A stretch of DNA of 64,000 nucleotides from Planococcus lenghuensis (GCF_001999905.1 NZ_CP019641.1:1-64000), one strand, 5' to 3'; positions 17,556-26,408 are shown, counted from the first letter of the stretch. Notes: generated from the letters alone by a model not told the origin. Program-made: numbers and translations.

Positions 17556-18290
17556 ATGCTCGAGGTGTACTTCAATAAAGTGAAAGAGATTCTCCAGTCT
17601 GTCGAGGAGCATGAAACAGAAAAGATGGCAGAGGCAGCCGGGAAAGTGGCAGCATCCATCCTAAACGGCGGGATTATTCAATTATTCGGCTGTGGACATT
17701 CCCATCTCCTTACCGAAGAAGTTTTTTACCGGGCAGGCGGACTGGTTCCGGTCAAACCCATATTGATCGAACCGCTGATGCTCCATGAAGGCGCATTGAC
17801 ATCTTCCCGGTTGGAGCGGCAGAACGGTTATGCGGCAGATTTCCTCACTGAACAGGATTTTCGGGACGGCGATGTCGTATTTGTAGTATCCACTTCAGGC
17901 CGTAACCCGGTGCCGGTCGACGTGGCGCTGAAGGCCCGTGAAAAAGGCGCGTTTATCATCGCCCTGACGTCGATGAATTATGCGAAGAGCCAAGCGTCCC
18001 GACATATCGATGACCGTTACTTGTATGATTCAGCAGACCTTGTAATCGATAACCATTCTTTGGCAGGGGATGCGGTCCTGCATTCCGCAAACGTCGATGT
18101 TCCATTCGGTCCGACTTCCACGGTAATCGGTGCGGCGATCGTGAACGCCATTTTTAGCGAAGCGATTCAGCTAATGGCGGATCAGGGATTCCAACCGCCT
18201 GTTTTTCTCAGCGGGAATCTCGACGGCGCCGATGAACACAACAAGCGGTTGATCGAAAAATATCGGGATCGGATCAGTTTATTGTCTTAG
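17556..18290 (+). CDS. SIS-domain phosphosugar-binding protein (UPF0309 type)
   Basis: 244 residues with a SIS fold: FGCGHSHLLTEEVFYRAGG near the N-terminus and FVVSTSGRNPVPVDVALKAR in the middle, the two typical sugar-phosphate loops. It resembles UPF0309 proteins, often beside amino-sugar genes. It lies 62 bases after nagR with its own ribosome site (CGGGAGGAG). A role in handling a phosphorylated amino sugar or muramic acid derivative is inferred from the operon; the reaction is not known. Confidence 0.85.
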   Translation: MLEVYFNKVKEILQSVEEHETEKMAEAAGKVAASILNGGIIQLFGCGHSHLLTEEVFYRAGGLVPVKPILIEPLMLHEGALTSSRLERQNGYAADFLTEQDFRDGDVVFVVSTSGRNPVPVDVALKAREKGAFIIALTSMNYAKSQASRHIDDRYLYDSADLVIDNHSLAGDAVLHSANVDVPFGPTSTVIGAAIVNAIFSEAIQLMADQGFQPPVFLSGNLDGADEHNKRLIEKYRDRISLLS

Positions 18291-18688
18291 AAAGAAACTC
18301 GAAGGCGTTTCATTGCGTTCTTGCTCGCTAACATAATTATTGATTGGTTAAGGGGTAGCTCGGTCCATTTTCGATGCTTAACAAAAGTGGCGAGTAGTCG
18401 AGAAGTTTCCCTTCAAACAGCCTGAAAGCGTGTTAAATGGCGAGTAGTTCACGATCCTGGATCTTTACTACACCACAAGACCGCTCAATTCGGTTAGGAG
18501 TGGTCTTCCGTCAAGAAAGTCGATACTGCTTTATGAATCTTCTTTCGTGAACCGGCTACCACGCTTCGTTTGGTCGGACAGCCGGCGACGCCGGTTCGTA
18601 AATGAACCGATGCTCCAGTCGTCTATTGATCATGAAACGATTCTTCCGATGAAGAAGATCTGGTGGAAGAAGGTTATACCAGAGAGAG
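18291..18688. other. Degenerate intergenic region
   Basis: No intact gene. There are short matching pieces (GGCGAGTAGT occurs twice near 18390 and 18440). The end of the stretch leads into the broken frame described next. Confidence 0.4.
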
Positions 18689-18835
18689 GAATTGCTGCTG
18701 AAGTTTCAAAATCGCAGAGCGCAGATAGGTTCAGCCGTTGAAAGACTAGTTGCTGAATCTGGTCCAGTTGCCCGACAGTTTGCTAAAACTGAAGCTAATG
18801 TGATGAAGGAAATTTTCAAAGCAGAAAACGAATGA
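18689..18835 (+). pseudogene. 3' remnant of an unidentified gene
   Basis: An open frame of 49 codons without a start reads ELLLKFQNRRAQIGSAVE, then RLVAESGPVARQFAKTEANV and ends KAENE. Just upstream another frame reads LVEEGYTRE, as if a one-base shift separates the two. The composition is that of a real soluble helical protein, but I cannot name it. Confidence 0.45.
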
Positions 18836-18907
18836 CTTTTTGAATGCTGGCAGGTGGATGAGGGCAAAACTTCTAATTTAGACTCGTATGCTTTCATGAA
18901 TAGAAAA

Positions 18908-18942
18908 CAAGCGGCTGAACTCTTTGGCGTTCAACCGCTTGT
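18908..18942 (-). terminator. Terminator of the mobilization operon
   Basis: Stem AAGCGGCTGAAC ... GTTCAACCGCTT immediately downstream of the ArdC-like stop at 18953. Confidence 0.75.
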
Positions 18943-18952
18943 GTTGTATATG

Positions 18953-20572
18953 TTATTCCCGTTCCAATTCCTGCTCTTTATCCTTCACTGCAGAACCGAT
19001 CTGTTGGAACGCCTCTTTTGTGCGGGCCATTTGGGCAGACTGGCCGTTTGCCTGTTCAAGCTGCTTACCCAACTCCGCTTTCGACTGAATCCGCGGGTTT
19101 TTCACCAAATACCAGCCGAGTGTAACCCCTGCTCGGTGCTCCGCTTTCAGGTTTTTCTCGTTCAAGACACTCCCCAGCCGCTGATTCAAGTGCTGCGCGT
19201 TCACTTGGTGAAGACGCGTTTTCTCCGGGTGTGATGACTTGGAGAGGAACCGATCGGTGTTCAGTGATTGCGCCAGTCCAATTTTCCGGACGAACTGGTC
19301 TGCTTCCGCCTTCTTCTGGAAGGTGCGCTGAGAAGTGTCCCCGCCTTCCAGCGTCACGGCGTACTTCCCTTCGTCCAGCTTCGTCACTTCCAGTACATCT
19401 TCGACTTTCCGGTAGTCCGTCACCAGTTCGTTGTTGTTCTCCAGCACGTTCAAGACCCCGTACCGTTCCTCGATTTCCTGAATCGGCACAATCCGATTCG
19501 TATTCGTCCGGAGGAAGTAATGCTGGTCCCGCTCGCTTTGCTCGATGGTTCCGTAGATGACGAGCCCATTCTTTGCATCCGCCAACTGCAGGGTCGGTTT
19601 GTCCTCAAACGAGAAGCCGAGCTTCGATTCCAGGTCTTCCTTCACTTTCTCGGGATTGATGGATTGATAAAATTCATTGATCTTTTCCTGCTGCAGGGAA
19701 TTGAGCTGTTCGATCATGACACGGGAAGTCGATTGCACTTCCTGAATAGCCTGTTTCGCCAAATCCAAATCCTGCGCCCAGGTTGCGATATAGCCCGTCG
19801 AAGAGAGCGACGTATCGAATCCGTAATATTGTGAGACGATGTAAGCTGTGCATTCCGCCTGTGCTTCCTTATGCCCGCGCGGCAGCTCGTTCAAGTCGCT
19901 TTCCTGATGATGCAGCTGGCTGTGCGCGTATTCATGGATCAACACCCGGAACTTTTGCTCCACGGTCTGCGAGACAGCGGTATTGATGACAATGTCATCT
20001 GTCATCCGATTGTAGTAGCCGCCGTAGCCCTTGCCGTCATGCATTTCCTCTTGAATCGTAAGCGGAACGGTCTCATTCTGGTTCACTGAATCGATGAACC
20101 GCTCATACAGTTCAGTTAGGGATTCGGCAGACTTGAGGTCATTCTGGACAAATTCCCGGACATTCGGAATGTCTTTTCCGTCCGTCTGCGAGATATCGAA
20201 TACTTTCCCAATCGTGAACCCGTTGATGCTCTGCCGGATCTCCGTCTGTGGATCGCCATTGGCATCCCGCAGGATCTCCCCGGTCTGCTGATTGACCTTC
20301 TGCGTTTCGATTTTCTTAAAGAGCGGCACGAAAATATCGAGCCCCTTCTCCCCTTTGTTCACGTGGCGGCCGAGTTCCTGCCACTGGCGAAAGCCGCGGA
20401 CCATAGTGGCGTCCGGATGCTGCGAGACGATCATCAGCACATTATTGAACGAATACTGGTGTCCGCTGGCCATCACATCGAGCATTTCCTGGAACCGGTT
20501 ATCACGAAGCATGGCTTCCAGGTTCTCTTCCAGCCGCTTATTGATATCCGTCAGATCCAGCTTCTTAGACAT
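18953..20572 (-). CDS. ArdC-like antirestriction protein with zinc metallopeptidase domain
   Basis: 539 residues. An N-terminal ArdC-type single-strand-DNA-binding domain (about 10-130: YSFNNVLMIVSQHPDATMVR, VNKGEKGLDIFVPLFKK) is joined to a zinc-peptidase-like domain with HEYAH at 213-217 and the downstream Glu in KEAQAECTAYIV. A long C-terminal region (about 300-539) is probably structural. ArdC proteins enter recipient cells with the transferred strand and protect it from restriction. The gene is the last of the relaxase/T4CP operon, which fits. The adjacent defence island makes this a plasmid carrying both restriction-type and antirestriction genes. Confidence 0.88.
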   Translation of the reverse strand: MSKKLDLTDINKRLEENLEAMLRDNRFQEMLDVMASGHQYSFNNVLMIVSQHPDATMVRGFRQWQELGRHVNKGEKGLDIFVPLFKKIETQKVNQQTGEILRDANGDPQTEIRQSINGFTIGKVFDISQTDGKDIPNVREFVQNDLKSAESLTELYERFIDSVNQNETVPLTIQEEMHDGKGYGGYYNRMTDDIVINTAVSQTVEQKFRVLIHEYAHSQLHHQESDLNELPRGHKEAQAECTAYIVSQYYGFDTSLSSTGYIATWAQDLDLAKQAIQEVQSTSRVMIEQLNSLQQEKINEFYQSINPEKVKEDLESKLGFSFEDKPTLQLADAKNGLVIYGTIEQSERDQHYFLRTNTNRIVPIQEIEERYGVLNVLENNNELVTDYRKVEDVLEVTKLDEGKYAVTLEGGDTSQRTFQKKAEADQFVRKIGLAQSLNTDRFLSKSSHPEKTRLHQVNAQHLNQRLGSVLNEKNLKAEHRAGVTLGWYLVKNPRIQSKAELGKQLEQANGQSAQMARTKEAFQQIGSAVKDKEQELERE

Positions 20573-20786
20573 AATCGATCACATCCTTTCTGACGTACCA
20601 CGCCTCGTATAGGGGCTCCTGCCGGCCTTCAATCCGGACAGGGGCGTAACAGACCACTTCGTAGTCTAGCACATCCTCCTCCAAATCGAGGATGCCTTCG
20701 TATGTAAGTGCCTCGAATGGCACCGGATCGCGAAAGCTCAGGATCCGTTTATCACTTGCGAGAATATCACTGATCGTCACCAGCAT
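20565..20786 (-). CDS. Small hypothetical protein of the mobilization operon
   Basis: 73 residues, acidic, starting MLVTISDILASDKRIL. It overlaps the start of the ArdC-like gene by 8 bases and follows the coupling-protein gene by 22 bases, so it is translated from the same transcript. No domain is recognised. It reads as a compact globular protein, not membrane-bound. Confidence 0.65.
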   Translation of the reverse strand: MLVTISDILASDKRILSFRDPVPFEALTYEGILDLEEDVLDYEVVCYAPVRIEGRQEPLYEAWYVRKDVIDYV

Positions 20787-20808
20787 CCGCTGTTCTCCCC
20801 TTTCTGTC

Positions 20809-22794
20809 TTATAGCAGCGTCCGAAGATCGGTCGCTTCCTTTTCCTGCAGCCGCTCGGAAATGCTCCGTTCGGATTCCGGTTTTTCTTCCGTCACGAACT
20901 GTTCCGCTTCTTCCTCCCCTTCATCAAAATCAAGGTCGAACAGGGCCGACTGGTCGATTTCTTCTTCAATGACGCGAGTAGCGGTCCCGCCTGAAGCGAA
21001 GGGTTCCGTTTCAGGCTCTGTCTGCTGCGCTTCCTGTTCTTTTCTAAAGGAACTGAAACTTTCTGCAGCCGGCACTGGCACGTGCGTTTCTGTGTGACGC
21101 TCAACGTAGTCACCGAAGATAGCGGATTGCCAGGCTTTCTGCAGCTTCATGGGGTGAAGGCCGCTGATGAACAGGTAGCTGTCATTCCGGTCGATGTTGG
21201 CCAGGTCGCCTTCCGGAATAAGCGAGCGTTTGACGTACTGTTCCGACTGGCTTCGGCTGGCACTCGATTTTCCGCTCATGAACCCGCCGCTCTGGCTCAT
21301 CGAACCGGTCTGAATCTTAGCCGTTGTCTCCCCTGCGAGCTGTGAGAAGTACTTGATCGTCTCCATGTCCTTGCTGCGAAGGTACAGGAGCGTGTCGTGG
21401 TTCGAGAGAATGGACCGGGTCATTTCCTTCCCGTAGATCGCTTCGAGTTGGCCATTATCCTGCACAATGGTATTCATCGATAAGCCTAAGCCGCGGCAGG
21501 TGGCCAGCACGCGTCCATATTTCTCGATCTTTCCGATATTCGCGAACTCGTCGAGCAGGAAGATCGTCGGGATCTTGAGTTTTCCTCTGTTCTCGTCGGC
21601 CATTCGGTAAAACTGGGCAATCAGCTGATCGAAGAAAACCGACGTGAGGGCGGTGAACGGGTTCTCGTCCATCGGCATTTTCACGTACAGGATGCTTTTA
21701 TGTTCCTGGAATTCCCGGAAATCAAAATCGCTTTCTCGGGTCATCTGGCTGATTTTCTGCAAGGTGAAGATGCTGATCTGAGAAGCAAAGGAAGATGTGA
21801 CACTGGCCCGTGTGTTGCCGCCGAGTGTCGTGAGCCCCTTTAGCAGCTGATACGCTGGATGATGCTGACCCAACTCCGAATCCACCCACTGCTGGAAAGT
21901 TTCTTCATCCGGCGCCACTTTTTCATTGAAGACATCCAGCACATCCTGCATGGACGCATCTGGAATCTCGGTCTTGCAGTACACAATCAGCCCGGCCAGC
22001 ATCTTCTGGGCCCGTTCCATGAAGAAATCTTCTTTCCCGTCTTTCGTCGAGTTCTTGGCCACGGTGAGGGAAATGCGCTGGGCGTCCTGATCATCGAAGA
22101 CGTAATCCAGTGGATTATACCCGTCCTGCTGGAACTTGATGAAGTCGATCTGATAGACCCGGTACCCCTGCTTCCGCTTGATGGCCGCCGTCTGATCGAA
22201 CAGCTCTCCCTTAGGATCCGTCACAATCAGCGTCTCCTCTTTGTTATTGAGAAGGTTCGGGATCACATACGACTGGCCTTTCCCGCTTCCGCTGGATCCG
22301 ACAATGTAGACGTTCCGGTTATCGATTTTGGTTGATTTAGGGATGATCAGGAGCTGTTTCTTGTTCGGCACGCGCCCGACAATCAGCCCATTTTCTAAAG
22401 CTGCCATTGTTTTCTCCGAATCCTTCGGATAGAACGTATTCTGTTCGGAGAACTGAACCCCATTGGCCGCTTCGCGGGGTGCCGTGAACCGGGCAGAACC
22501 ATGTACCCCAAAGCCGTGGGCGTCTTCATACTTCGGTTCGAATAAATTCATCTTGGAAAGGAACCACACGAAGAAGAGGATGGCCAGCATCGCAACCAGC
22601 AGCTGTGACTGACGGCCGCTCTCCCCGAACAGAAACTCGATTGTCCCGATCCCGTCCAAAAGTAAAGTATCGAGTCGCTCCTTCTCTTCCAGGAAGCGGA
22701 GGAGTCCGGCAATGGTATAGCCGACCACCAACGAGAGAAGGAAAACGATACTGATTTTAAGGCCAGCGCCTTTTTTCAGCGTTTTATTCCGCAT
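20809..22794 (-). CDS. VirD4/TraG-family type IV coupling protein
   Basis: 661 residues. Two N-terminal membrane segments (about 13-33 and 65-80) anchor a cytoplasmic ATPase: Walker A GSSGSGKGQSYVIPN at about 166-180 and Walker B PTIFLLDEFANIG. Coupling proteins hand the relaxase-DNA complex to a conjugation channel. The stop is 15 bases before the relaxase direction partner, in one operon with relaxase and ArdC. The C-terminal 100 residues are acidic and variable, a place where T4CPs often bind substrates. No VirB4, VirB6 or VirB8-like channel genes are in the window, so the channel must come from elsewhere. Confidence 0.93.
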   Translation of the reverse strand: MRNKTLKKGAGLKISIVFLLSLVVGYTIAGLLRFLEEKERLDTLLLDGIGTIEFLFGESGRQSQLLVAMLAILFFVWFLSKMNLFEPKYEDAHGFGVHGSARFTAPREAANGVQFSEQNTFYPKDSEKTMAALENGLIVGRVPNKKQLLIIPKSTKIDNRNVYIVGSSGSGKGQSYVIPNLLNNKEETLIVTDPKGELFDQTAAIKRKQGYRVYQIDFIKFQQDGYNPLDYVFDDQDAQRISLTVAKNSTKDGKEDFFMERAQKMLAGLIVYCKTEIPDASMQDVLDVFNEKVAPDEETFQQWVDSELGQHHPAYQLLKGLTTLGGNTRASVTSSFASQISIFTLQKISQMTRESDFDFREFQEHKSILYVKMPMDENPFTALTSVFFDQLIAQFYRMADENRGKLKIPTIFLLDEFANIGKIEKYGRVLATCRGLGLSMNTIVQDNGQLEAIYGKEMTRSILSNHDTLLYLRSKDMETIKYFSQLAGETTAKIQTGSMSQSGGFMSGKSSASRSQSEQYVKRSLIPEGDLANIDRNDSYLFISGLHPMKLQKAWQSAIFGDYVERHTETHVPVPAAESFSSFRKEQEAQQTEPETEPFASGGTATRVIEEEIDQSALFDLDFDEGEEEAEQFVTEEKPESERSISERLQEKEATDLRTLL

Positions 22795-22809
22795 GTTGCT
22801 GTCTCCTTT

Positions 22810-24870
22810 CTACAGTTCAATTTCAAGTCCCAGGTAGCGCCGCATCCGTGTGTTTTTCCCCTTCCGGTTTAATTTGTCCATCCGCCCGGTTTCTTTGGTG
22901 CGTGGATTCGGCTGTGCGGATTGCCGGACGAGTTCGTCCATCAAGTCGATGCCGGCAGTGCCGCCCGGCAAGTGCCCTTTTTCCTGTTCACGGGCAGGGA
23001 GTCCGCGATAGAACGGATGGTCCTGCGACTGCCGGTACTGTTCGTGTTGGGCTTCTCGCTGCTCCTGGCTCTTCCGTGCTGCTTGCAAGCAATCCGGCAA
23101 TGAAGGCTCGTCTCCAGCCAGCTTACTTTCGCGGTAATGATTGAGCAAGTCCGTCTTCATCTCCAGCGGAAGCGTTTCTAGTTTTTGAAGGACGCGCTCA
23201 TTTGCCTGCGGGAATGTTGCACGGATCAGTTCACCCAGCTGCCGGTCGTGGAGCTGGGCTTTTTCTTCGTACCGCCCAATCAGCTGCTGTGCCGTATTTA
23301 ACTTTAAAGAAGTTTGGTAGATGGCGTCCAGCTTCTGCCCCTCGCGGACGAGTTTCGCTTTTTCTGCGCCCAGTTTATCCCGGACTCTTGCCTGAATCCG
23401 GATGCTTTCGGTCGCCTTCTCAGCGAGCGTACATGCCTTTTCCAGCTCGCTCAGGTGAAGTTCCGTCTCTACATCTTCCGTAGCCGGAACGCGGTGCCAA
23501 TCGCCGCTTAAAGCCGCTTCGATGACCGCCGCTTTATAAGCAGTCGTCCGGTCATTAAACTGGTGCCGCTCATCCAAATCCGGGTACAGATCATTGAAGG
23601 TATTATGCGTGATCAGGCTGTAGACCCGGTAAGTTCGCTCCGTGTGTGCGGTGACTGTTTCGTTGGTTTGGCTGTTCTTTTTAAGTGCTTCTTCCTGTGC
23701 TTCGAACGCATCAAGCCGGGCAGTGAACCGGTCATGAAACCGGTCGGATGAAAAGCCCTGGTTCGTCAATGCCGTTTTATCCCCTGCGAGATACGCCTGA
23801 TGGGATGCGTCCAGTATCGCGTGCGTCACTTGCCCTTTCACTTGTTTTGGTTCAAGCGATCGTTCCTCCCAGCGGTACAAGCCTTCGAGTTCGTTTTTCA
23901 CGTTCTTGAAGGATAGCTCTTCTTTTAAACGCCCTCTCATAAAGCGCAGGCTCTTTTGATAATCGGCATCCAGCTGCATCGTGATCTCTTTCGTATGCCG
24001 GTGAAGGAGGAGCTGCAGATTCTGCATTTTTTCTGTTGAGGAGAGGAAGGAAATGTTGTGGTTCAGCTGGGCAATCTGTTCATTCGCTTTCCGGATTTCC
24101 TGATTCAGTTCATGATAGAAGGTCTTCGCTTCCAGCCCCTTCTCTTCCATCCGCTTGACGTACTGGTACTCGTTCCGGCCAAGCCGGACTTGCGCAATTT
24201 TATCAAGCCCCCGCTCTTCGAACGACAAGGCAGAAACCGTCTTGTCAACGCCAGCTTCCTTAAAAGCCGTGTTGATCGCTTCCGCATATTGCATGCGCCA
24301 CTTCACGAGGGTTTCCCGTTCGTTCCAGTCGGTCGCCGAAACGGTCTGGAAGATTTTCCGGCCCTCGTCATCCCGTTTAATGTCGCCGTTCGGTTCGTAT
24401 TCATACTGACGTGTTTTTTTATTGCCCCATGTTCCATCCGCTTCAAATGGCCGGACCGTCAGCAAGATATGCGCGTGCGGATTGTGTTCTTTGTCCCGGT
24501 GAATCGCGACGTCCGCTACCATACCGGCATCCACGAACTGGTCCTGGACGAAAGAACGGACGAGTTCGTTTTGCTGCTTTTCATCTAGATCGACCGGCAG
24601 CGCCACGAGCACTTCACGGGCCAGCTGCGCGTTCCATGCTTTCTCGATTCGTTCGACTTCATTCCATAACCGTTCCCGATCGAGCGCCCACTCCGGCGCA
24701 TGATCGGGCTTCAGGATGAAAGAGACAGGCGCTACTTCCCGCTCTTTAAACGACTTCAGCTCTTCATCCCGTTCCGAGTACAAATCTTCCCCGCTGCGGT
24801 AGCTTGCACTCGCTACTGCGGATTGGTTTTTCTTGCTGATGATGTTGGCCTGCAGGCGGAAGTAGCTCAC
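22810..24870 (-). CDS. MobA/MobL-family (MobQ) relaxase
   Basis: 686 residues from GTG 24870. I prefer this GTG (AAAGGAG at the right distance) because it begins with the family start VSYFRLQANIISKKNQSAVA; the longer ATG frame adds 36 residues unlike any relaxase. The catalytic Tyr is in ASASYRSGEDLYSER, and the HUH metal-binding motif is EHNPHAHILLTVRP. The C-terminal two-thirds is helical and charged. The enzyme nicks oriT and leads the strand into the recipient. It is the first gene of the minus-strand operon; small relaxosome genes diverge from it. Confidence 0.92.
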   Translation of the reverse strand: MSYFRLQANIISKKNQSAVASASYRSGEDLYSERDEELKSFKEREVAPVSFILKPDHAPEWALDRERLWNEVERIEKAWNAQLAREVLVALPVDLDEKQQNELVRSFVQDQFVDAGMVADVAIHRDKEHNPHAHILLTVRPFEADGTWGNKKTRQYEYEPNGDIKRDDEGRKIFQTVSATDWNERETLVKWRMQYAEAINTAFKEAGVDKTVSALSFEERGLDKIAQVRLGRNEYQYVKRMEEKGLEAKTFYHELNQEIRKANEQIAQLNHNISFLSSTEKMQNLQLLLHRHTKEITMQLDADYQKSLRFMRGRLKEELSFKNVKNELEGLYRWEERSLEPKQVKGQVTHAILDASHQAYLAGDKTALTNQGFSSDRFHDRFTARLDAFEAQEEALKKNSQTNETVTAHTERTYRVYSLITHNTFNDLYPDLDERHQFNDRTTAYKAAVIEAALSGDWHRVPATEDVETELHLSELEKACTLAEKATESIRIQARVRDKLGAEKAKLVREGQKLDAIYQTSLKLNTAQQLIGRYEEKAQLHDRQLGELIRATFPQANERVLQKLETLPLEMKTDLLNHYRESKLAGDEPSLPDCLQAARKSQEQREAQHEQYRQSQDHPFYRGLPAREQEKGHLPGGTAGIDLMDELVRQSAQPNPRTKETGRMDKLNRKGKNTRMRRYLGLEIEL

Positions 24871-24919
24871 GTCCCTTCTCTCCTTTCTGCTCATTGGGTT
24901 TGAAAATATCCGAAGGCGA

Positions 24920-25005
24920 CAAATCAGGACCGGCAGGTCCAAAGCCCAGCACCACGACAGTGGTGTATAACTGGGCACTCGTCTTTTGACTCGGATCCAT
25001 CATAC
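24920..25005. other. Candidate origin of transfer (oriT)
   Basis: Between the divergent relaxase and accessory genes lie nested inverted repeats: GGACC/GGTCC (24927-24940) and GCCCAG-CACCAC ... GTGGTG-TATAA-CTGGGC (24944-24976). The arm ending in TATAA followed by a short G/C block resembles the layout of MobQ-type nick regions, where a TATAA-type arm precedes the nick. The exact nick cannot be assigned from sequence alone. Confidence 0.5.
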
Positions 25006-25085
25006 CATATTATTCCCATTTTTCGTAGACTTTATTTACTTATATGTTAAAATATTTATATATAAATAAAAAAGGAGTGAAAACC

Positions 25086-25349
25086 ATGCGGAACAATCTT
25101 GAAAAGATTTCAACCATCGAACAACAAATCGAAAAACTGAAGGAAAAACAAAAAGTGCTGGAGCAGCAGATGCAGCAGAACATCGGCCAGGAAGTGCTGA
25201 GGGCGTGGAATATCGATTCCGAACAAGAGGCGATCGAATGGATTCATCAGCTGGCCGATCAAGTCAATGAAGAACCTAAAAAGGCTGAACATCATGAAGA
25301 ACCTGCGCAGCTTACAGAGTGGGATCACCATGAACAACAAACAGAATAA
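25086..25349 (+). CDS. Coiled-coil relaxosome accessory protein candidate
   Basis: 87 residues from ATG 25086 (AAAGGAGTG upstream). The N-terminal half is a clear coiled coil (ISTIEQQIEKLKEKQKVLEQ then QMQQ); the C-terminal half is acidic and His-rich. Position divergent from the relaxase and overlap with the next gene are typical of MobC/TraC-like accessory proteins that help the relaxase at oriT. Function is inferred from context. Confidence 0.65.
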   Translation: MRNNLEKISTIEQQIEKLKEKQKVLEQQMQQNIGQEVLRAWNIDSEQEAIEWIHQLADQVNEEPKKAEHHEEPAQLTEWDHHEQQTE

Positions 25350-25596
25350 CCTGGCGAAATCGAATGAGCTGAAGCAGCAAATCACGGAATTGAAACGAAA
25401 GAAAAAACGATTGGAAAATGAAACGAAACGAAGAGCGAACTGGGAGAAACGGAAGGCGCGGACCAAGCGGCTGGTTGAAACCGGGGCTCTTGCCGAAAAG
25501 TATTTTGCCTTAGAGGACTTATCAATAGAAGAACGGGAAACCATCTTCCGGACATTTTCGGAATTTGTGAAGAGTAAACGGCCGCCAAATAGATAA
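25330..25596 (+). CDS. TraD/MobC-like mobilization accessory protein
   Basis: 88 residues from ATG 25330, overlapping the preceding gene by 20 bases. The pattern of a basic coiled coil (KQQITELKRKKKRLENETKR) followed by ARTKRLVETGALAEKYFAL is the conserved core of small TraD/MobQ-associated proteins (R-T-R-x-L-I-E-x-G). It probably binds oriT DNA together with the upstream protein and relaxase. Confidence 0.7.
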   Translation: MNNKQNNLAKSNELKQQITELKRKKKRLENETKRRANWEKRKARTKRLVETGALAEKYFALEDLSIEERETIFRTFSEFVKSKRPPNR

Positions 25597-25659
25597 GAAA
25601 AACTAAAACCTAAACCGGTCAGTTGAGTGGTACAAAACCTAGAACAATAACCTAATTAA

Positions 25660-25687
25660 CCCGCGAATCCCTATCCGGGTTCGCGGG
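25660..25687 (+). terminator. Terminator after mobilization accessory genes
   Basis: Stem CCCGCGAA ... TTCGCGGG followed by a short T-containing stretch, about 65 bases after the stop. Confidence 0.6.
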
Positions 25688-25929
25688 CCTTTAAATACTA
25701 TCTAATCAATATGGTTTAATGTATATATTGACAAGCAAATTAGCAGCCTTACAACTATAAATGTAAGTTGCTAAAACCACTGCTAAAAGTAATGTTGAAA
25801 CAGACGCTAATTCCATTGAATAGCACTTATGATAGTACTTAATTTCTTAATAGTTCTTCTCCTATAGAAGATGTATATTGATTGAGTAGATATAGATTTA
25901 AGATAGGAGCGTTAGATTAGTGGATGAAA
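25688..25929. other. Intergenic with short TTGCTAA-type repeats
   Basis: No gene. Near 25735-25815 short elements such as GCTAAAACCACTGCTAA occur; a similar stretch lies at 26590-26690. Their meaning is not clear. Confidence 0.35.
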
Positions 25930-26110
25930 TAAAAAATGCCTATAAAGGGTGCACCCTCAATAGACATCCCTTTCCGCTTTTCTTCGCCCTGTACCTATGC
26001 ACTCCGTGTTGCAAGGGCTTTAGGTTCCAATCAGCCAGAAGGATACAAGCATATGCTTGCAGGTTCAAGATAACACAGATTGAATTTAAAAGATAAAGAG
26101 TACACTCCAA
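25930..26110 (-). ncRNA. Candidate structured RNA, copy A
   Basis: About 180 bases about three-quarters identical to 52860-53050. On the minus strand it ends in a hairpin (ATGTCTAT ... ATAGGCAT around GGGTGCACCC) followed by TTTTTT, a clear Rho-independent terminator. The outer stem differs from copy B by paired changes, so the structure, not the sequence, is kept. Upstream is a perfectly palindromic segment CAAGCATATGCTTG (26046-26059) conserved in both. A short frame in the minus RNA (26052-26020, MLVSFWLIGT) is also present in the other copy as MLVTFSLICT. Whether the product is an RNA or a tiny peptide is open. Confidence 0.6.
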
Positions 26111-26159
26111 ATCTCTCTGACAGCAGTGAGTATGCTGCTATTAAAAGAAAATGCCCGCT

Positions 26160-26408
26160 TTATTCAAGCGGACGGTTTGGAACGTGAAGGACGCTTAAAA
26201 GGGCGATGATGGTTTCCGCTGCCTCTTCAGCCTTATCGAAAAACAAAGTTTCTTGCGTAGTCAACAAAGTCACTTCCAACTTTTGTGTATTTTATATAGA
26301 ACGAACGCTAATAAAATCCATGTTTTCTTTGCTGAAGGTTTGAGTGATACCTGTGGTGTTATACTGGCTAATCGTTTTCAACATAGAAAGAATAAAGTTC
26401 TCTGACAT
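26160..26408 (-). pseudogene. Small paralogous-family protein, in-frame stop
   Basis: ATG 26408 after AAAGGAG encodes MSENFILSMLKTISQYNTTG, continuing ITQTFSKENMDFISVRSI to a TAA. The same frame then continues NTQKLEVTLLTTQETLFF and DKAEEAAETIIALL to a second stop at 26160. The full frame aligns with the proteins at 54081-54314 and 54545-54778 (NT.KLE, TQT/Q.LE and EAA segments), with the stop where the 54081 protein has Pro. So it is a decayed member of a three-gene family of about 80-residue proteins of unknown role. Confidence 0.75.
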
